A stretch of DNA of 64,000 nucleotides, taken from the NCBI RefSeq assembly GCF_002355535.1, contig NZ_AP017457.1, positions 186,001-250,000 on the forward strand, written 5' to 3'. Positions 32,575 to 41,192 of the stretch are shown piece by piece. A program made the translations under genes and the position numbers. Below the pieces are notes generated by a model. That model made no database searches and was not told the DNA's origin. It saw only the letters and a program-made list of their open reading frames with translations. The DNA is from Aurantimicrobium minutum. GTDB taxonomy: Bacteria; Actinomycetota; Actinomycetes; Actinomycetales; Microbacteriaceae. Position 1 is the stretch's first letter; every line of letters begins with the position of its first letter.

Positions 32575-33789
32575 ATGTCCGATTCCATTTCCCGCATTGT
32601 TGGTGCAGTTCGTGCCAAGGCACATGACTCAGCTGCCGCCGGGGCGACCTCTACTGACGATCTTGAAAAGCTGTTACGTAACGAGATAGTTCGTGACGGA
32701 GTTCACAATTCAGGGGAGCCACTCACTGATACTGAGCTCCACAGCTTGGCTATGGCAGAACTGGCCGGATTTGGCCCCTTGCAACCCTTCCTTGATGATC
32801 CGTCGATCGAAGAGATCTGGATCAACTCGCCTACACAGGTGTTCGTCGCTCGTTATGGAGTTGCTGAACTCACAGATTTGAGCATGACCAATGTCCAGGT
32901 TCGCGATCTCGTTGAGCGAATGCTGCAAACGTCAGGACGCCGCGTGGATATGTCGTCTCCATTCGTGGACGCATCACTTCCTGATGGTTCCCGTTTGCAC
33001 GTGACCATCCCAGATATCACCTCCCAGCATTGGGCTGTGAACATTCGAAAGTTCTCTCATAGTGTCAGGGATCTGAGCGATCTTGTTGAGGGTGGTTCAC
33101 TCACGCGTCAAGCTGCGGAATTCTTGCGAATGAGTGTTCTTGCGCGGCAAAACATTCTTGTGTGCGGAGCCACCCAAGCAGGCAAGACGACAATGCTCAA
33201 TGCTCTTTTGCGCAGCTCGCGCGAAAACGAGCGCATCATTACGGTCGAAGAGACTTTTGAGCTCAACTTCGGTGCTCGTGACAGTGTTGCCATGCAGTGT
33301 CGACAGGCCAGTTTGGAGGGCACCGGAGAGATTACTCTGCGCCGGTTAATCAAAGAGGCACTGCGTATGCGTCCTGATCGTCTTGTGGTGGGTGAGGTGC
33401 GCGAAGCAGAGAGTTTAGATCTGCTCATTGCTCTCAACAGTGGATTACCTGGTGCATGTTCTCTTCACGCCAACAGTGCACACGACGCACTGACAAAGCT
33501 CTGCACGCTTCCGTTGCTTGCTGGTCGCAATATTGATGCCAGTTTCGTCGTTCCCACTGTCGCCAGCTGCATTGATGTTGTTGTGCACTGTGAGCTCGAC
33601 AGATTCGGCCGTCGCCGCGTGAGTGAAATCATCGCTCCAACGGGGCGCATAATTGGCGGGGAGATTGAAACGACAACAATCTTTGAAATCCGTGAAGATG
33701 TCCTAGTTGCAACCGGAGAAGCTCCCGCTCGTCTCGACAAGTTCGAATTGACGAATCTCAACCCACGAATAGTCTTGGATGCCGCATGA
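32575..33789 (+). CDS. tadA: TadA/CpaF-type secretion ATPase
   Basis: This hexameric ATPase powers assembly of Tad (type IVb) pili or related secretion. In 404 residues it has the N-terminal region with FGPLQPFLDDPSIEEIWIN, Walker A GATQAGKTT (G198, K204, T205), the Asp and His boxes, Walker B LVVGEVREAES and the SLHANSAHDAL segment. ATG 32575 has no good ribosome binding site, and the 163-nt gap upstream carries the palindromes. It overlaps the next gene by 4 nt. The usual CpaE-like ATPase gene ahead of tadA in actinobacteria is absent. Confidence 0.92.
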   Translation: MSDSISRIVGAVRAKAHDSAAAGATSTDDLEKLLRNEIVRDGVHNSGEPLTDTELHSLAMAELAGFGPLQPFLDDPSIEEIWINSPTQVFVARYGVAELTDLSMTNVQVRDLVERMLQTSGRRVDMSSPFVDASLPDGSRLHVTIPDITSQHWAVNIRKFSHSVRDLSDLVEGGSLTRQAAEFLRMSVLARQNILVCGATQAGKTTMLNALLRSSRENERIITVEETFELNFGARDSVAMQCRQASLEGTGEITLRRLIKEALRMRPDRLVVGEVREAESLDLLIALNSGLPGACSLHANSAHDALTKLCTLPLLAGRNIDASFVVPTVASCIDVVVHCELDRFGRRRVSEIIAPTGRIIGGEIETTTIFEIREDVLVATGEAPARLDKFELTNLNPRIVLDAA

Positions 33790-34670
33790 GACTCTCTTCG
33801 CTAGAAATTCTGGGAATATTCTTAGGCGCCACAGCAGGCATCGGAATCTTTCTCATGATCTCAGGCCTGTTATGGCCCAGAAAAGAACGCCCCACTTCCG
33901 GCTCGCACACATCGCGGTTGAGTATTTCTCTCAATGAAATTGCTTTGCAGCTGGGGATGAAACCCTCCGTCACCGTTGCGCTAGCTACCGTTTTAGCTGT
34001 CATCGCAGGAGCAATGGCTTGGGCAGTAACCGGTGTTTCTGCCCTCAGCGTGGTGATTGCGTTCACGGCAGCATCTCTTCCGTGGATGTTTGCCGCCAGC
34101 AGGAGAGCACGTGCAAAAAGGACGTTGCGTAATCAGTGGCCTGATGTTGTGGATGCACTGATTTCTGCCATTCGCTCCGGATCAAACATTCCGGATGCTG
34201 TCATCTCGCTGGCAGGGTTTTCATCAAAGGCAGTAAGCGTTCCAGCAGCATTGTTCGCACAGGACTACAAGGTTTCTGGCAACTTCGAGCTCGCAGCCCT
34301 TGATCTGAAGGCCCGGTGGGCCAATCCCAACGGTGATCGAATTATTGAAACGTTGAGATTAGGTCGTGAACTCGGTGGCACCGAGATCACGACAGTCCTC
34401 GGCTCACTTGGATCGCACCTGCGAGCCGAATCTGCCCTGCGCCAGGAAGTAGAGGCACGACAAGGATGGATTAGGTTGGCTGCACGAATTGGCGTGATGG
34501 CGCCGTGGATTGTGTTGTTGCTCTTGTCCACCAGGCCCGAGGCAGCCCAAGCATATAACTCTGCTTCCGGGGTGGTTGTAATTCTTGTCGGCTTAGCCGT
34601 CAGTTTGTTGGCATACAAAATCATGACTGCTGTGGGGTATTTGCCAGACGAAAAGCGGTGGTTGGCATGA
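33786..34670 (+). CDS. tadB: TadB-like inner-membrane platform protein
   Basis: A 294-residue protein of the GspF/TadB type: two N-terminal hydrophobic helices (about 8-30 and 65-105), a cytoplasmic helical domain with WPDVVDALISAIRSGSNIPDAVISLAG, and two C-terminal helices near 235-285. Together with TadC it anchors the ATPase at the membrane. It overlaps both neighbours by 4 nt (ATGA), which couples their translation. Confidence 0.88.
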   Translation: MRLSSLEILGIFLGATAGIGIFLMISGLLWPRKERPTSGSHTSRLSISLNEIALQLGMKPSVTVALATVLAVIAGAMAWAVTGVSALSVVIAFTAASLPWMFAASRRARAKRTLRNQWPDVVDALISAIRSGSNIPDAVISLAGFSSKAVSVPAALFAQDYKVSGNFELAALDLKARWANPNGDRIIETLRLGRELGGTEITTVLGSLGSHLRAESALRQEVEARQGWIRLAARIGVMAPWIVLLLLSTRPEAAQAYNSASGVVVILVGLAVSLLAYKIMTAVGYLPDEKRWLA

Positions 34671-35605
34671 GTTCATTAGATGCGTGGGGGATTGCCCTCG
34701 GTGCTATTGCCGGATTGGGAGTGTGGATTATTCTCACTACTCTGCCCAGCTTTCGCAGTCCCTCACTACAACGTCGAGTAGCTCACCTGGTGGCAGACAT
34801 TTCTCCCCAGGCATACGCAGACGTCACTGCGCACAGTGCTGCACCGCTTCCACGCTTTGATTTTGGTTTACGTGAAGTACGTCGAACACTGGAAAAGTTC
34901 ACCGAGCGCTTTGCCGGCCCGGTTGATGGGCTCGAATGTGATCTTGCCCGGGCGGGTTCACTCCTGAGCGTCTCCGAATTTCGTGCCCGTCAAATCACGT
35001 GGGGACTGTGGGGTGCAGCTGCTGGTCTCCTGCTCGATGCAGGAGTTGCACTGTGGGTTCAACCGGTCGCTATTGCCTATGTGCTCGTTCCCATCCTGGG
35101 CGCGATGGTGGGGTTCTTAGGCGTACGCTATCTGCTTGGCTATGCAGCAAAATCTCGTGTGAAGCGAATCGAAGCTCAGCTTCCTGCAGTCTGGGAATTT
35201 TTATCTTTGAGTTTGTCTGCCGGTGAAGGTTTACCTGATGCTCTTTTACGCATGGCCACCATTGGCCATGGTGATGTCACGGATGAATTCCGTGTAGTTG
35301 TCTTGGATGTTCAATTGGGCATTCCCTTGGCAACAGCACTTCAGAATCTGAGCCGTAAACTGCGCATCCCCGCGTTATCTCGGGGAATTGAACAGATTTT
35401 GGGAGCGCTCAACCGGGGAACACCGGTGTCGGCAGTCCTGCAAGCCCATGCTGTTGATGCGCGTGAAGATGCCAAGCGACGTTTGCTCGAAAGTGCTGGG
35501 CAAAAAGAGGTTGCCATGCTCGTTCCGCTCGTGTTTTTGATCTTGCCGGTGACCATCATCTTTGCGGTGTTCCCTGGTTTCCTCGTCATCCAATCCGGTT
35601 TCTAA
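34667..35605 (+). CDS. tadC: TadC-like inner-membrane platform protein
   Basis: A 312-residue GspF-type partner of TadB, with an N-terminal helix, two central helices (about 110-160), the cytoplasmic motif LPAVWEFLSLSLSAGEGLPDALLRMA, and two C-terminal helices (VPLVFLILPVTIIFAVFPGFLV). ATG 34667 overlaps the tadB stop. ATG 34658, 9 nt earlier, is possible but lacks the ATGA coupling. Confidence 0.88.
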   Translation: MSSLDAWGIALGAIAGLGVWIILTTLPSFRSPSLQRRVAHLVADISPQAYADVTAHSAAPLPRFDFGLREVRRTLEKFTERFAGPVDGLECDLARAGSLLSVSEFRARQITWGLWGAAAGLLLDAGVALWVQPVAIAYVLVPILGAMVGFLGVRYLLGYAAKSRVKRIEAQLPAVWEFLSLSLSAGEGLPDALLRMATIGHGDVTDEFRVVVLDVQLGIPLATALQNLSRKLRIPALSRGIEQILGALNRGTPVSAVLQAHAVDAREDAKRRLLESAGQKEVAMLVPLVFLILPVTIIFAVFPGFLVIQSGF

Positions 35606-35632
35606 TCCGGCACATAGAGAAAGAAGAAAGAA

Positions 35633-35821
35633 ATGAAAAAAGTACTGAACAAAATTGCTCACAACGTGAATGCACGTCTGCATGACGAACAAGGCGATGT
35701 TCCCGGTTGGGTTCTCATCACCCTGATGACTGCTGGTCTGGTTGTTGCTATCTGGGCCATTGCTGCCCCTGCATTAGGAACAGTTTTTGATCAAGCTATT
35801 TCTCGCGTGGTGAGTTTCTAG
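35633..35821 (+). CDS. Small Flp-like pilin subunit candidate
   Basis: A 62-residue protein: a basic N-terminus, then DEQGDVPGWVLIT and one hydrophobic helix to about residue 52. Position directly after tadC and size fit the major pilin of Tad systems, which is cut after a glycine before the helix. The sequence after the glycine (DVPGW) is not the common E5-containing form, so cleavage by a TadV-type peptidase is uncertain. Good ribosome site (GAAAGAAGAAAG). Not a recognised named family member by eye. Confidence 0.65.
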   Translation: MKKVLNKIAHNVNARLHDEQGDVPGWVLITLMTAGLVVAIWAIAAPALGTVFDQAISRVVSF

Positions 35822-35829
35822 GTTTCATC

Positions 35830-36231
35830 ATGAGTGCGTCTCTTCGTCAGGTTGTCAGTGATGACAGTGGTTCGGCTGTTGTCGAATTTGTCTTTGTCGG
35901 TATTTTGCTGACCTTTGTGACGCTGGGCGTGCTTCAACTCGGTCTGGCTTTGCATGTGAAAAACACGTTGCAAGATGCGGCCTCTGAAGGCGCTAGATGG
36001 GGTGCACTCATTGATTCCACTCCCGCAGAGGGAGTGCAACGCACCAAAGAACTCATCACTACAGCTGTCGGAAAACAATATGCCACCAACGTCAGCGCTC
36101 GTGAAGAAAACTGGCTGGGGGCTCCGGCAACAGTCATCACTGTAGAAGCCCCTTTGCCCATGATTGGGCTCTGGGGCCCGGCAACATCGCTGGAAGTGAC
36201 GGGACATGCTGCAAAAGAAGTTCTTAACTAG
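35830..36231 (+). CDS. TadE-like pseudopilin
   Basis: A 133-residue protein with a prepilin-like N-terminus: DDSGSAVVEFVFVGILLTFVTLG, with glycine before the helix and the glutamate at position +5, as in TadE proteins. The remainder is a small extracytoplasmic domain. It begins 8 nt after the pilin gene and overlaps the next one by 26 nt. Confidence 0.82.
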   Translation: MSASLRQVVSDDSGSAVVEFVFVGILLTFVTLGVLQLGLALHVKNTLQDAASEGARWGALIDSTPAEGVQRTKELITTAVGKQYATNVSAREENWLGAPATVITVEAPLPMIGLWGPATSLEVTGHAAKEVLN

Positions 36232-36667
36232 TTTGCGCCGCGAGGATGGCTCAGCTTCACTCGAGTTCATCACCGCGGGGATGTTGTTGCTGATTCCTCT
36301 GGTGTATCTCGTGCTTGCTGTCTCTGCAGTCCAGGGAGCAACCCTCGCTACCGAGGGTGCTGCCAGACAGGCAGCGAGGGTCTATGTGGAATCCCCCAAC
36401 CAAGATGTGGCTGTGGCTCGGGCACAACAAGCAATAGATTTTGCCCTTGCGGATTACGGTCTAGATTCCTCACAAGCCAATGTCTCAATAACGTGCTCGC
36501 AAACAAACGGTGGCTGTCTCACTCCGGGCTCACTGGTCAGCATTGGCGTGAATGTGAATGTTCCACTGCCGATGGTTCCTGCCGTGTTGAATTTGGATCA
36601 GGCAGCCGTCGTGCCAATAAGTTCACAAGCCAGCCAGGTTGTCTCGCGTTTCCATGGAGTGCGATGA
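36206..36667 (+). CDS. Second TadE/TadF-like pseudopilin
   Basis: A 153-residue protein with REDGSASLEFITAGMLLLIPLVYLVL, again G then E at +5, and a C-terminal domain holding two cysteines (CSQTNGGC) that could form a disulfide outside the cell. It is likely a minor pilin paired with the previous gene. It starts inside that gene's last codons and ends in ATGA shared with the next. Confidence 0.8.
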   Translation: MLQKKFLTSLRREDGSASLEFITAGMLLLIPLVYLVLAVSAVQGATLATEGAARQAARVYVESPNQDVAVARAQQAIDFALADYGLDSSQANVSITCSQTNGGCLTPGSLVSIGVNVNVPLPMVPAVLNLDQAAVVPISSQASQVVSRFHGVR

Positions 36668-37116
36668 TGCGACAGATTGAAAACAGAAAGCTGTCCTCAG
36701 ACGAAGGCTCAAGCCTCATCTTGATTATCTTCGCCGGATTGATTGGTTTAGCTGTGATTGTGGCAACGATGGCAGCAACGAGCTTGTACATCGAGCGCAA
36801 GAGACTCTTCACTGTTGCGGACAGTGCTGCACTTATCTCTGCTGAAGCTTTCAACCTCGATGATGTGCAAATGGTTGATGGTGTCGCTCTGATTTCCCTA
36901 ACGGATACTGCAGTGAAGGCTCAGGCGCAGAACTATCTCACCATTATTGCCGCGGCTGATAGTGCTGGCGTACAGCTGGTTTCAGCGCGAACTCCCGATG
37001 GCGTCAGCTCAGAGGTGACGCTGCGTAAAACCTGGCATCCGCCCGTGGTGTCCATGTTTATGCCTGACGGTATCGTCATTTCTGTCACCGCAACAGCACG
37101 AACGGTGCTGGGCTAG
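36664..37116 (+). CDS. TadG-like Flp pilus-assembly protein
   Basis: A 150-residue protein with SDEGSSLILIIFAGLIGLAVIVATMAATSLYIERKRLFTVADSAALISAEAF, the TadE/G-like N-terminal pattern (helix then a conserved DSAAL segment). It is shorter than TadG proteins with a von Willebrand domain, as usual in actinobacteria. Last gene of the tad operon. Its stop abuts the stop of the convergent phzF. Confidence 0.78.
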   Translation: MMRQIENRKLSSDEGSSLILIIFAGLIGLAVIVATMAATSLYIERKRLFTVADSAALISAEAFNLDDVQMVDGVALISLTDTAVKAQAQNYLTIIAAADSAGVQLVSARTPDGVSSEVTLRKTWHPPVVSMFMPDGIVISVTATARTVLG

Positions 37117-37971
37117 CTAGAGAATATCTGTGGCGGTGCCAGAAATTTTCATGCGTGAACCACCGATGGTGAGCATGATGGAACTGGGTCGCCCCATATC
37201 GTCGCCTTGAAAAATGGTGACGTGGTCACCAACCCCATAAACACCGGTTTCCCGGAAATAGGCGCCGAGGGCCGCTGCTGCCGATCCTGTTGCAGGATCC
37301 TCGTAGATTCCCACTGAGGGTGCAGGATTGCGCGAATGCCAACGCCGGCCGTGCGGATCGCCTTCTTCTGGGTACACCAATTGGATCGTTGTCCAGTGAT
37401 GTTCTTTCATGAGTTCGGCTAGAACATCGAAGTCATAATCCATCGATGCGAGGGTTTCACGGCTGTCGAGCACCAAAATGGGGTGGTGGTTTCCACTAAA
37501 TCCCACAGCAGGTGTGAACCGAGAATCGAGGGCCGTCTCATCCCAATCGAGGGCATCGAGTAAGTCATAAACAAGGTCTGGGTCTAGAGGTGCCAGCGTG
37601 GTGGGGGGAGAGGTTAGTGTTGCCACCACGCTCTCTCCGGCAACGGTTACATCAACCTCAACCGGGCCAGCTTGTGTGCTCAGTTCATAGACGCCATCAC
37701 CGTATTCACGCCCCAGAACTACACCAGAGGCAATAGTGGCATGACCACAAAAGGCAACCTCCGCTGCAGGGGTGAAGTAACGAATCTGGTAGCTGTTCTC
37801 CACATCAGTGTGGGGGATAAGAAACGCAGTTTCGGAATATCCCACGTCTGCAGCAATGCTCTGCATCTGCTCTGTAGAGAGCTCTGTCGCATCGAGAACG
37901 ACTCCTGCTGGGTTTCCACCCTCGGGGTCGTCTGAGAAAGCAGTTAGCCGAAGTACTGCAGTATCAGCCAT
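37117..37971 (-). CDS. PhzF family isomerase/epimerase
   Basis: PhzF-like enzymes share the diaminopimelate epimerase fold and often isomerise small metabolites. This 284-residue member has NPAGVVLDA and YSETAFLIP early, FCGHATIASG (the conserved H in the first half) and PATGSAAAALGAYF in the second half with the phosphate/substrate loop. The substrate is unknown. The ATG is 2 nt after the stop of the upstream dedA gene, so they form one operon. Confidence 0.88.
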   Translation of the reverse strand: MADTAVLRLTAFSDDPEGGNPAGVVLDATELSTEQMQSIAADVGYSETAFLIPHTDVENSYQIRYFTPAAEVAFCGHATIASGVVLGREYGDGVYELSTQAGPVEVDVTVAGESVVATLTSPPTTLAPLDPDLVYDLLDALDWDETALDSRFTPAVGFSGNHHPILVLDSRETLASMDYDFDVLAELMKEHHWTTIQLVYPEEGDPHGRRWHSRNPAPSVGIYEDPATGSAAAALGAYFRETGVYGVGDHVTIFQGDDMGRPSSIMLTIGGSRMKISGTATDIL

Positions 37972-37973
37972 GA

Positions 37974-38756
37974 CTACTTCGTGGGATCAGCTTCATGCTG
38001 ACCGTCGTGCTTTTGGTTGAAAACCTCAGGCTTGAGGGCTAGCTTCTCAGCCTCTTCGTGAGAGACGGTGTGTGTCTCTGGGTTGTGCTTGTGAGCTGCC
38101 TCAGCCTTTGCACGACGAGCTTTCACAACGGCTTGGATGTAGTGGTAGATGCTGGGAATCAGAACGATGACGACAACACCAATAAGTACAACGTCGATGT
38201 AGTTGGTAACGAATACAGCAACAGGTGGGATGAGGGTGGCAACAAGCCAACCTGCAAAGGTCAGACCAGTTCCCCAGATGATGGCGCCAATGAAGTTATA
38301 GAGCGTGTATTTTTTGTAGTTCATTTTGCCCACACCGGCGGCAACCGGGGCAAAGGTTCGAACCACAGGTACAAAGCGAGCCATGATGACGGCTAGCCCG
38401 CCGTAGCGAGTAAAGAATGCGTTAGTTCGCTCGACGTTTTTCGTGCTGAAGAAGCCACTTTCTTTCTTTTCAAAAATGCTCGGCCCAAACTTATGGCCTA
38501 TAAAGTAGCCCACTTCACCACCGACGAACGCGGCTAGAGAAATCGCGGCACACACCCAGAAGATGTTCACACCAAAGAAGGATTCATTGACGGCGAGCAC
38601 TCCTGTCATGAAAAGCAGTGTGTCGCCAGGAAGTAAGAAGCCAACGAGCAGACCTGTCTCGGCGAAGACGATAAAGGCCACGCCCAGCAGTGCATAGGCA
38701 CCGAATCCGGCAATGAGGTTTTCAGGGTCCAAGAAGGGAATCAGCGCGGTATGCAT
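37974..38756 (-). CDS. DedA family membrane protein (first)
   Basis: DedA proteins act as undecaprenyl-phosphate or lipid flippases and affect envelope stability. The 260-residue protein has the ETGLLVGFLLPGDTLL motif, GEVGYFIGHKFG and the proton-linked arginine motif ARFVPVVRTFAPVAAGVG. Its C-terminal 45 residues are hydrophilic and histidine- and glutamate-rich. It lies upstream of phzF and 42 nt downstream of another dedA, giving a tandem pair of diverged copies. Confidence 0.9.
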   Translation of the reverse strand: MHTALIPFLDPENLIAGFGAYALLGVAFIVFAETGLLVGFLLPGDTLLFMTGVLAVNESFFGVNIFWVCAAISLAAFVGGEVGYFIGHKFGPSIFEKKESGFFSTKNVERTNAFFTRYGGLAVIMARFVPVVRTFAPVAAGVGKMNYKKYTLYNFIGAIIWGTGLTFAGWLVATLIPPVAVFVTNYIDVVLIGVVVIVLIPSIYHYIQAVVKARRAKAEAAHKHNPETHTVSHEEAEKLALKPEVFNQKHDGQHEADPTK

Positions 38757-38798
38757 AGTGGGTTAAGCCTATAGGTAGTGCTTAAGGCCGGCTCTCAG

Positions 38799-39446
38799 CT
38801 AATTCGAAGATTCCTCGAGGCGATCACGACGTTCAATTATCCAAGTACGAATACTGAAAATGATGGAGGCAAGAATAAAGAATCCAGCAATAACGTACGC
38901 TGCAGCCTTGACGCCAGGGATACTTGCCGCGTAGTAGCCGACGAGTGTGAGTCCAACACCCCACGCAACAGCGCCCACAAAGTTGCTCGTTAAGAATTTG
39001 AAGTAGTTCATGTTGCCAATGCCAGCAACCCAGGGAACAAAAACGCGAGCCCAGGGGATAAAGCGTGCAATGACGACTGACCACCAGCCGTAGGCATAGT
39101 AAAACTTTTCAACCCGAGCGATGATGCGTTTCATGCGCGGCCCGCTCTTTTTATCCAGGTAGGGACGACCCAAGTGTCGGCCCAAAATGAAACCCACCTG
39201 ATCGCCGATAAATGCAGCAATACCGACACCCAGAGCAAGAATCCAAATGTTGAGATTCTCATTCGCAGCTGTGATCAGCCCTGCCGCGAAAAGGAGAGAG
39301 TCTCCAGTGATGAAGGGGATGAATGCCCCGACGAACAGGCCAGTACCTGCAAAAACGAGACCCCACACAACCAGGTAAAAGATGACCACACCGACGTGAC
39401 TGAGCAGGTCGCTCATTTGGCTATCTAAAGCAGCAGCGTGGAGCAT
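38799..39446 (-). CDS. DedA family membrane protein (second)
   Basis: A 215-residue DedA protein: GLFVGAFIPFITGDSLL, GDQVGFILGRHLG and ARFIPWARVFVPWVAGIG are all present. I placed the start at ATG 39446 because AAAGGG is 6 nt upstream. An in-frame ATG at 39464 lacks a site. It is only 40 nt downstream of tRNA-Leu with no terminator between, so it may be made from a tRNA-mRNA transcript. Confidence 0.9.
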   Translation of the reverse strand: MLHAAALDSQMSDLLSHVGVVIFYLVVWGLVFAGTGLFVGAFIPFITGDSLLFAAGLITAANENLNIWILALGVGIAAFIGDQVGFILGRHLGRPYLDKKSGPRMKRIIARVEKFYYAYGWWSVVIARFIPWARVFVPWVAGIGNMNYFKFLTSNFVGAVAWGVGLTLVGYYAASIPGVKAAAYVIAGFFILASIIFSIRTWIIERRDRLEESSN

Positions 39447-39486
39447 GGATACCCTTTCTGGCACAGCGTCAGGGATGTTGCATTTG

Positions 39487-39568
39487 TACGGGAGAAGGGA
39501 CTTGAACCCTCACGCCTCTCGGCACCAGAACCTAAATCTGGCGTGTATACCAATTTCACCACTCCCGC
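39487..39568 (-). tRNA. tRNA-Leu (UAG anticodon)
   Basis: The minus strand folds as a tRNA: acceptor GCGGGAG with CTCCCGT, anticodon stem CCAGA/TCTGG around TTTAGGT with anticodon UAG, a long variable arm typical of class II (leucine) tRNAs, and the T-arm GGGTTCAAGTCCC. The discriminator base is A, and CCA is not encoded. A -10 box TAAACT lies 15 nt upstream. Confidence 0.93.
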
Positions 39569-39583
39569 GAGTGTTACCTCATT

Positions 39584-39613
39584 AGTTTATGGGGGATTGA
39601 AACAGTGTGCGAA
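39584..39613 (-). promoter_or_regulatory. Promoter of tRNA-Leu
   Basis: On the minus strand TTCGCA (39608-39613) and TAAACT (39584-39589) are 18 nt apart, and the tRNA starts 15 nt after the -10 box. Confidence 0.45.
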
Positions 39614-39658
39614 CCGAGGTGGAAATGCTTCGAGGCGAGGCAGAAGCGGTGCTCAGCG

Positions 39659-39664
39659 TAGAAT
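39659..39664 (+). promoter_or_regulatory. -10 hexamer TAGAAT of the yceD operon
   Basis: TAGAAT is 7 nt before GTG 39672, and no ribosome binding site is present, so the yceD-rpmF-rnc-mutM mRNA is probably leaderless. Confidence 0.5.
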
Positions 39665-39671
39665 CTTTCTC

Positions 39672-40226
39672 GTGAGCAAATTCGTCAAAACCCCATTCAC
39701 CATCGAGGTTCATGACCTCATGCACCGCCCAGGTGAGCACCGTGAGCGAGAGCTTGATGTTGTCGCTCCCGAGAAAATGGGCGAAGGAATCATTTGCGTT
39801 CCCGCGGGTGAAAATATCCACCTTGACCTGCGTTTGGAATCCCTTGGGGACGGCATTTTGGTCTCGGCAGAGATTGAAACAACAGCTTTTGGTGAGTGTG
39901 GAAGATGCCTCGAGCCCATCGAGGAAGACCTCGAACTCGAATTTCAGGAACTTTTCGCGTATTCTGTAGACGAAGCATTTGATTATGAGGTTCACGACGA
40001 CCACGTGGATCTTGAACCTCTAGTCAGGGAAGCGGTCGTGCTCGCACTTCCGTTCCAGCCGGTATGTCGCCCAGACTGTGCTGGTCTCGATCCTGAGACT
40101 GGTGAACGTCTGGCTGAACCGTTGGATACCACGCTGACCAAGACGATTGACCCGAGATGGGCAGCGCTTAGCCAGTTGACTGCTTCCGAAGACAACGGTG
40201 ACACAAGCACCGGTTCACAGAATTAA
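39672..40226 (+). CDS. yceD: YceD/DUF177 family protein
   Basis: YceD proteins are conserved next to rpmF and are linked to 23S rRNA maturation. This 184-residue form has the central CGRCLEPIE and the later CRPDCAGL cysteines, the usual metal-type pairs, and the LVREAVVLALPFQPVC segment. The frame is open across tRNA-Leu upstream, but the GTG at 39672 fits both the family N-terminus and a leaderless promoter. rpmF follows 21 nt later. Confidence 0.88.
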   Translation: MSKFVKTPFTIEVHDLMHRPGEHRERELDVVAPEKMGEGIICVPAGENIHLDLRLESLGDGILVSAEIETTAFGECGRCLEPIEEDLELEFQELFAYSVDEAFDYEVHDDHVDLEPLVREAVVLALPFQPVCRPDCAGLDPETGERLAEPLDTTLTKTIDPRWAALSQLTASEDNGDTSTGSQN

Positions 40227-40247
40227 GCAAGAAGAGAAGAGATAGCC

Positions 40248-40454
40248 ATGGCTGTTCCCAAGCGGAAAATGTCGCGAGCAAGCACTCGCATGCGCCGTTC
40301 ACAGTGGAAGGCTGAAGCCGCCACCCTCGTCAAGAGCGTTGACGCTTCGGGCAAGGTAACCTACAGCCTGCCTCACCGCGCAAAGGTTGTTGAAGACTCT
40401 GCTGGCACCCCACTCTTCATGGAGTACAAGGGCCGCAAGGTAGCTGACGTTTAG
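40248..40454 (+). CDS. rpmF: 50S ribosomal protein L32
   Basis: L32 is a small protein of the large subunit. The 68-residue sequence begins [21 protein letters not shown], which is diagnostic. No cysteines are present, so this is the zinc-independent form. Good ribosome site (AGAAGAGA). Confidence 0.95.
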   Translation: MAVPKRKMSRASTRMRRSQWKAEAATLVKSVDASGKVTYSLPHRAKVVEDSAGTPLFMEYKGRKVADV

Positions 40455-40477
40455 TCACACTCTTTAGGCGAGTGAGC

Positions 40478-41188
40478 ATGAGCTCTCCTGCTTCTGGTCA
40501 TCTGACCGATATCTCGGGTCTCTCGAGTTCACTTGGCATACCCCTGGATGGGGAGCTCTATGAGCTTGCTTTGACGCATCGTTCTTATGCGTACGAGCAC
40601 GGGGGCATCGCCCACAACGAACGATTAGAGTTCCTTGGCGATGCCGTATTGGGCCAAGCAGTAACCGTGATGCTGTATCGCAACCACCCTGATTTAGTTG
40701 AGGGAGAGTTGGCAAAGCGACGAGCATCACTGGTCTCAACGATCGCGCTCGCAGAAGTTGCCCGCAGTATTGATCTCGGTAGCTACATTCGACTGGGCAA
40801 TGGTGAAGAACTCACCGGCGGTCGCAACAAGGATTCCATCCTGGCAGACACCGTTGAAGCACTATTTGGTGCCGCCTATCTGACCGAAGGCCCCGAAGTT
40901 GCCAACGATCTTGTGCTGAGATTGATCGAACCTTTTCTGAAGAATCCTGAACGTTTTGGTGCGGCAATGGATCCCAAAACAAGTTTGCAAGAAATTGCTG
41001 CCAAGCTCGGTTCCGATGTTCCCGTCTATTCCGTGCAGGCGGACGGACCAGATCATGCTCGTATCTTTACGGCAACCGTAATGGTCGGAACACTTGTTGA
41101 GGCAACCGGGACGGGATCGAGCAAGAAACACGCAGAGATGGCGGCAGCGTTGAGTGCATGGGCCACTCTGAGCGGGAACGTTTCCTAG
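40478..41188 (+). CDS. rnc: Ribonuclease III
   Basis: RNase III cuts double-stranded RNA, notably the rRNA precursors. The 236-residue protein has the signature NERLEFLGDAVLG starting at N47, a second acidic motif (NKDSILADTVEALFGA) and a C-terminal double-stranded RNA-binding domain (DPKTSLQEIAAKL to SSKKHAEMAAALSAW). Start ATG 40478 or GTG 40472 are both possible, and neither has a strong site. mutM follows 4 nt after. Confidence 0.96.
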   Translation: MSSPASGHLTDISGLSSSLGIPLDGELYELALTHRSYAYEHGGIAHNERLEFLGDAVLGQAVTVMLYRNHPDLVEGELAKRRASLVSTIALAEVARSIDLGSYIRLGNGEELTGGRNKDSILADTVEALFGAAYLTEGPEVANDLVLRLIEPFLKNPERFGAAMDPKTSLQEIAAKLGSDVPVYSVQADGPDHARIFTATVMVGTLVEATGTGSSKKHAEMAAALSAWATLSGNVS

Positions 41189-41192
41189 CTTC

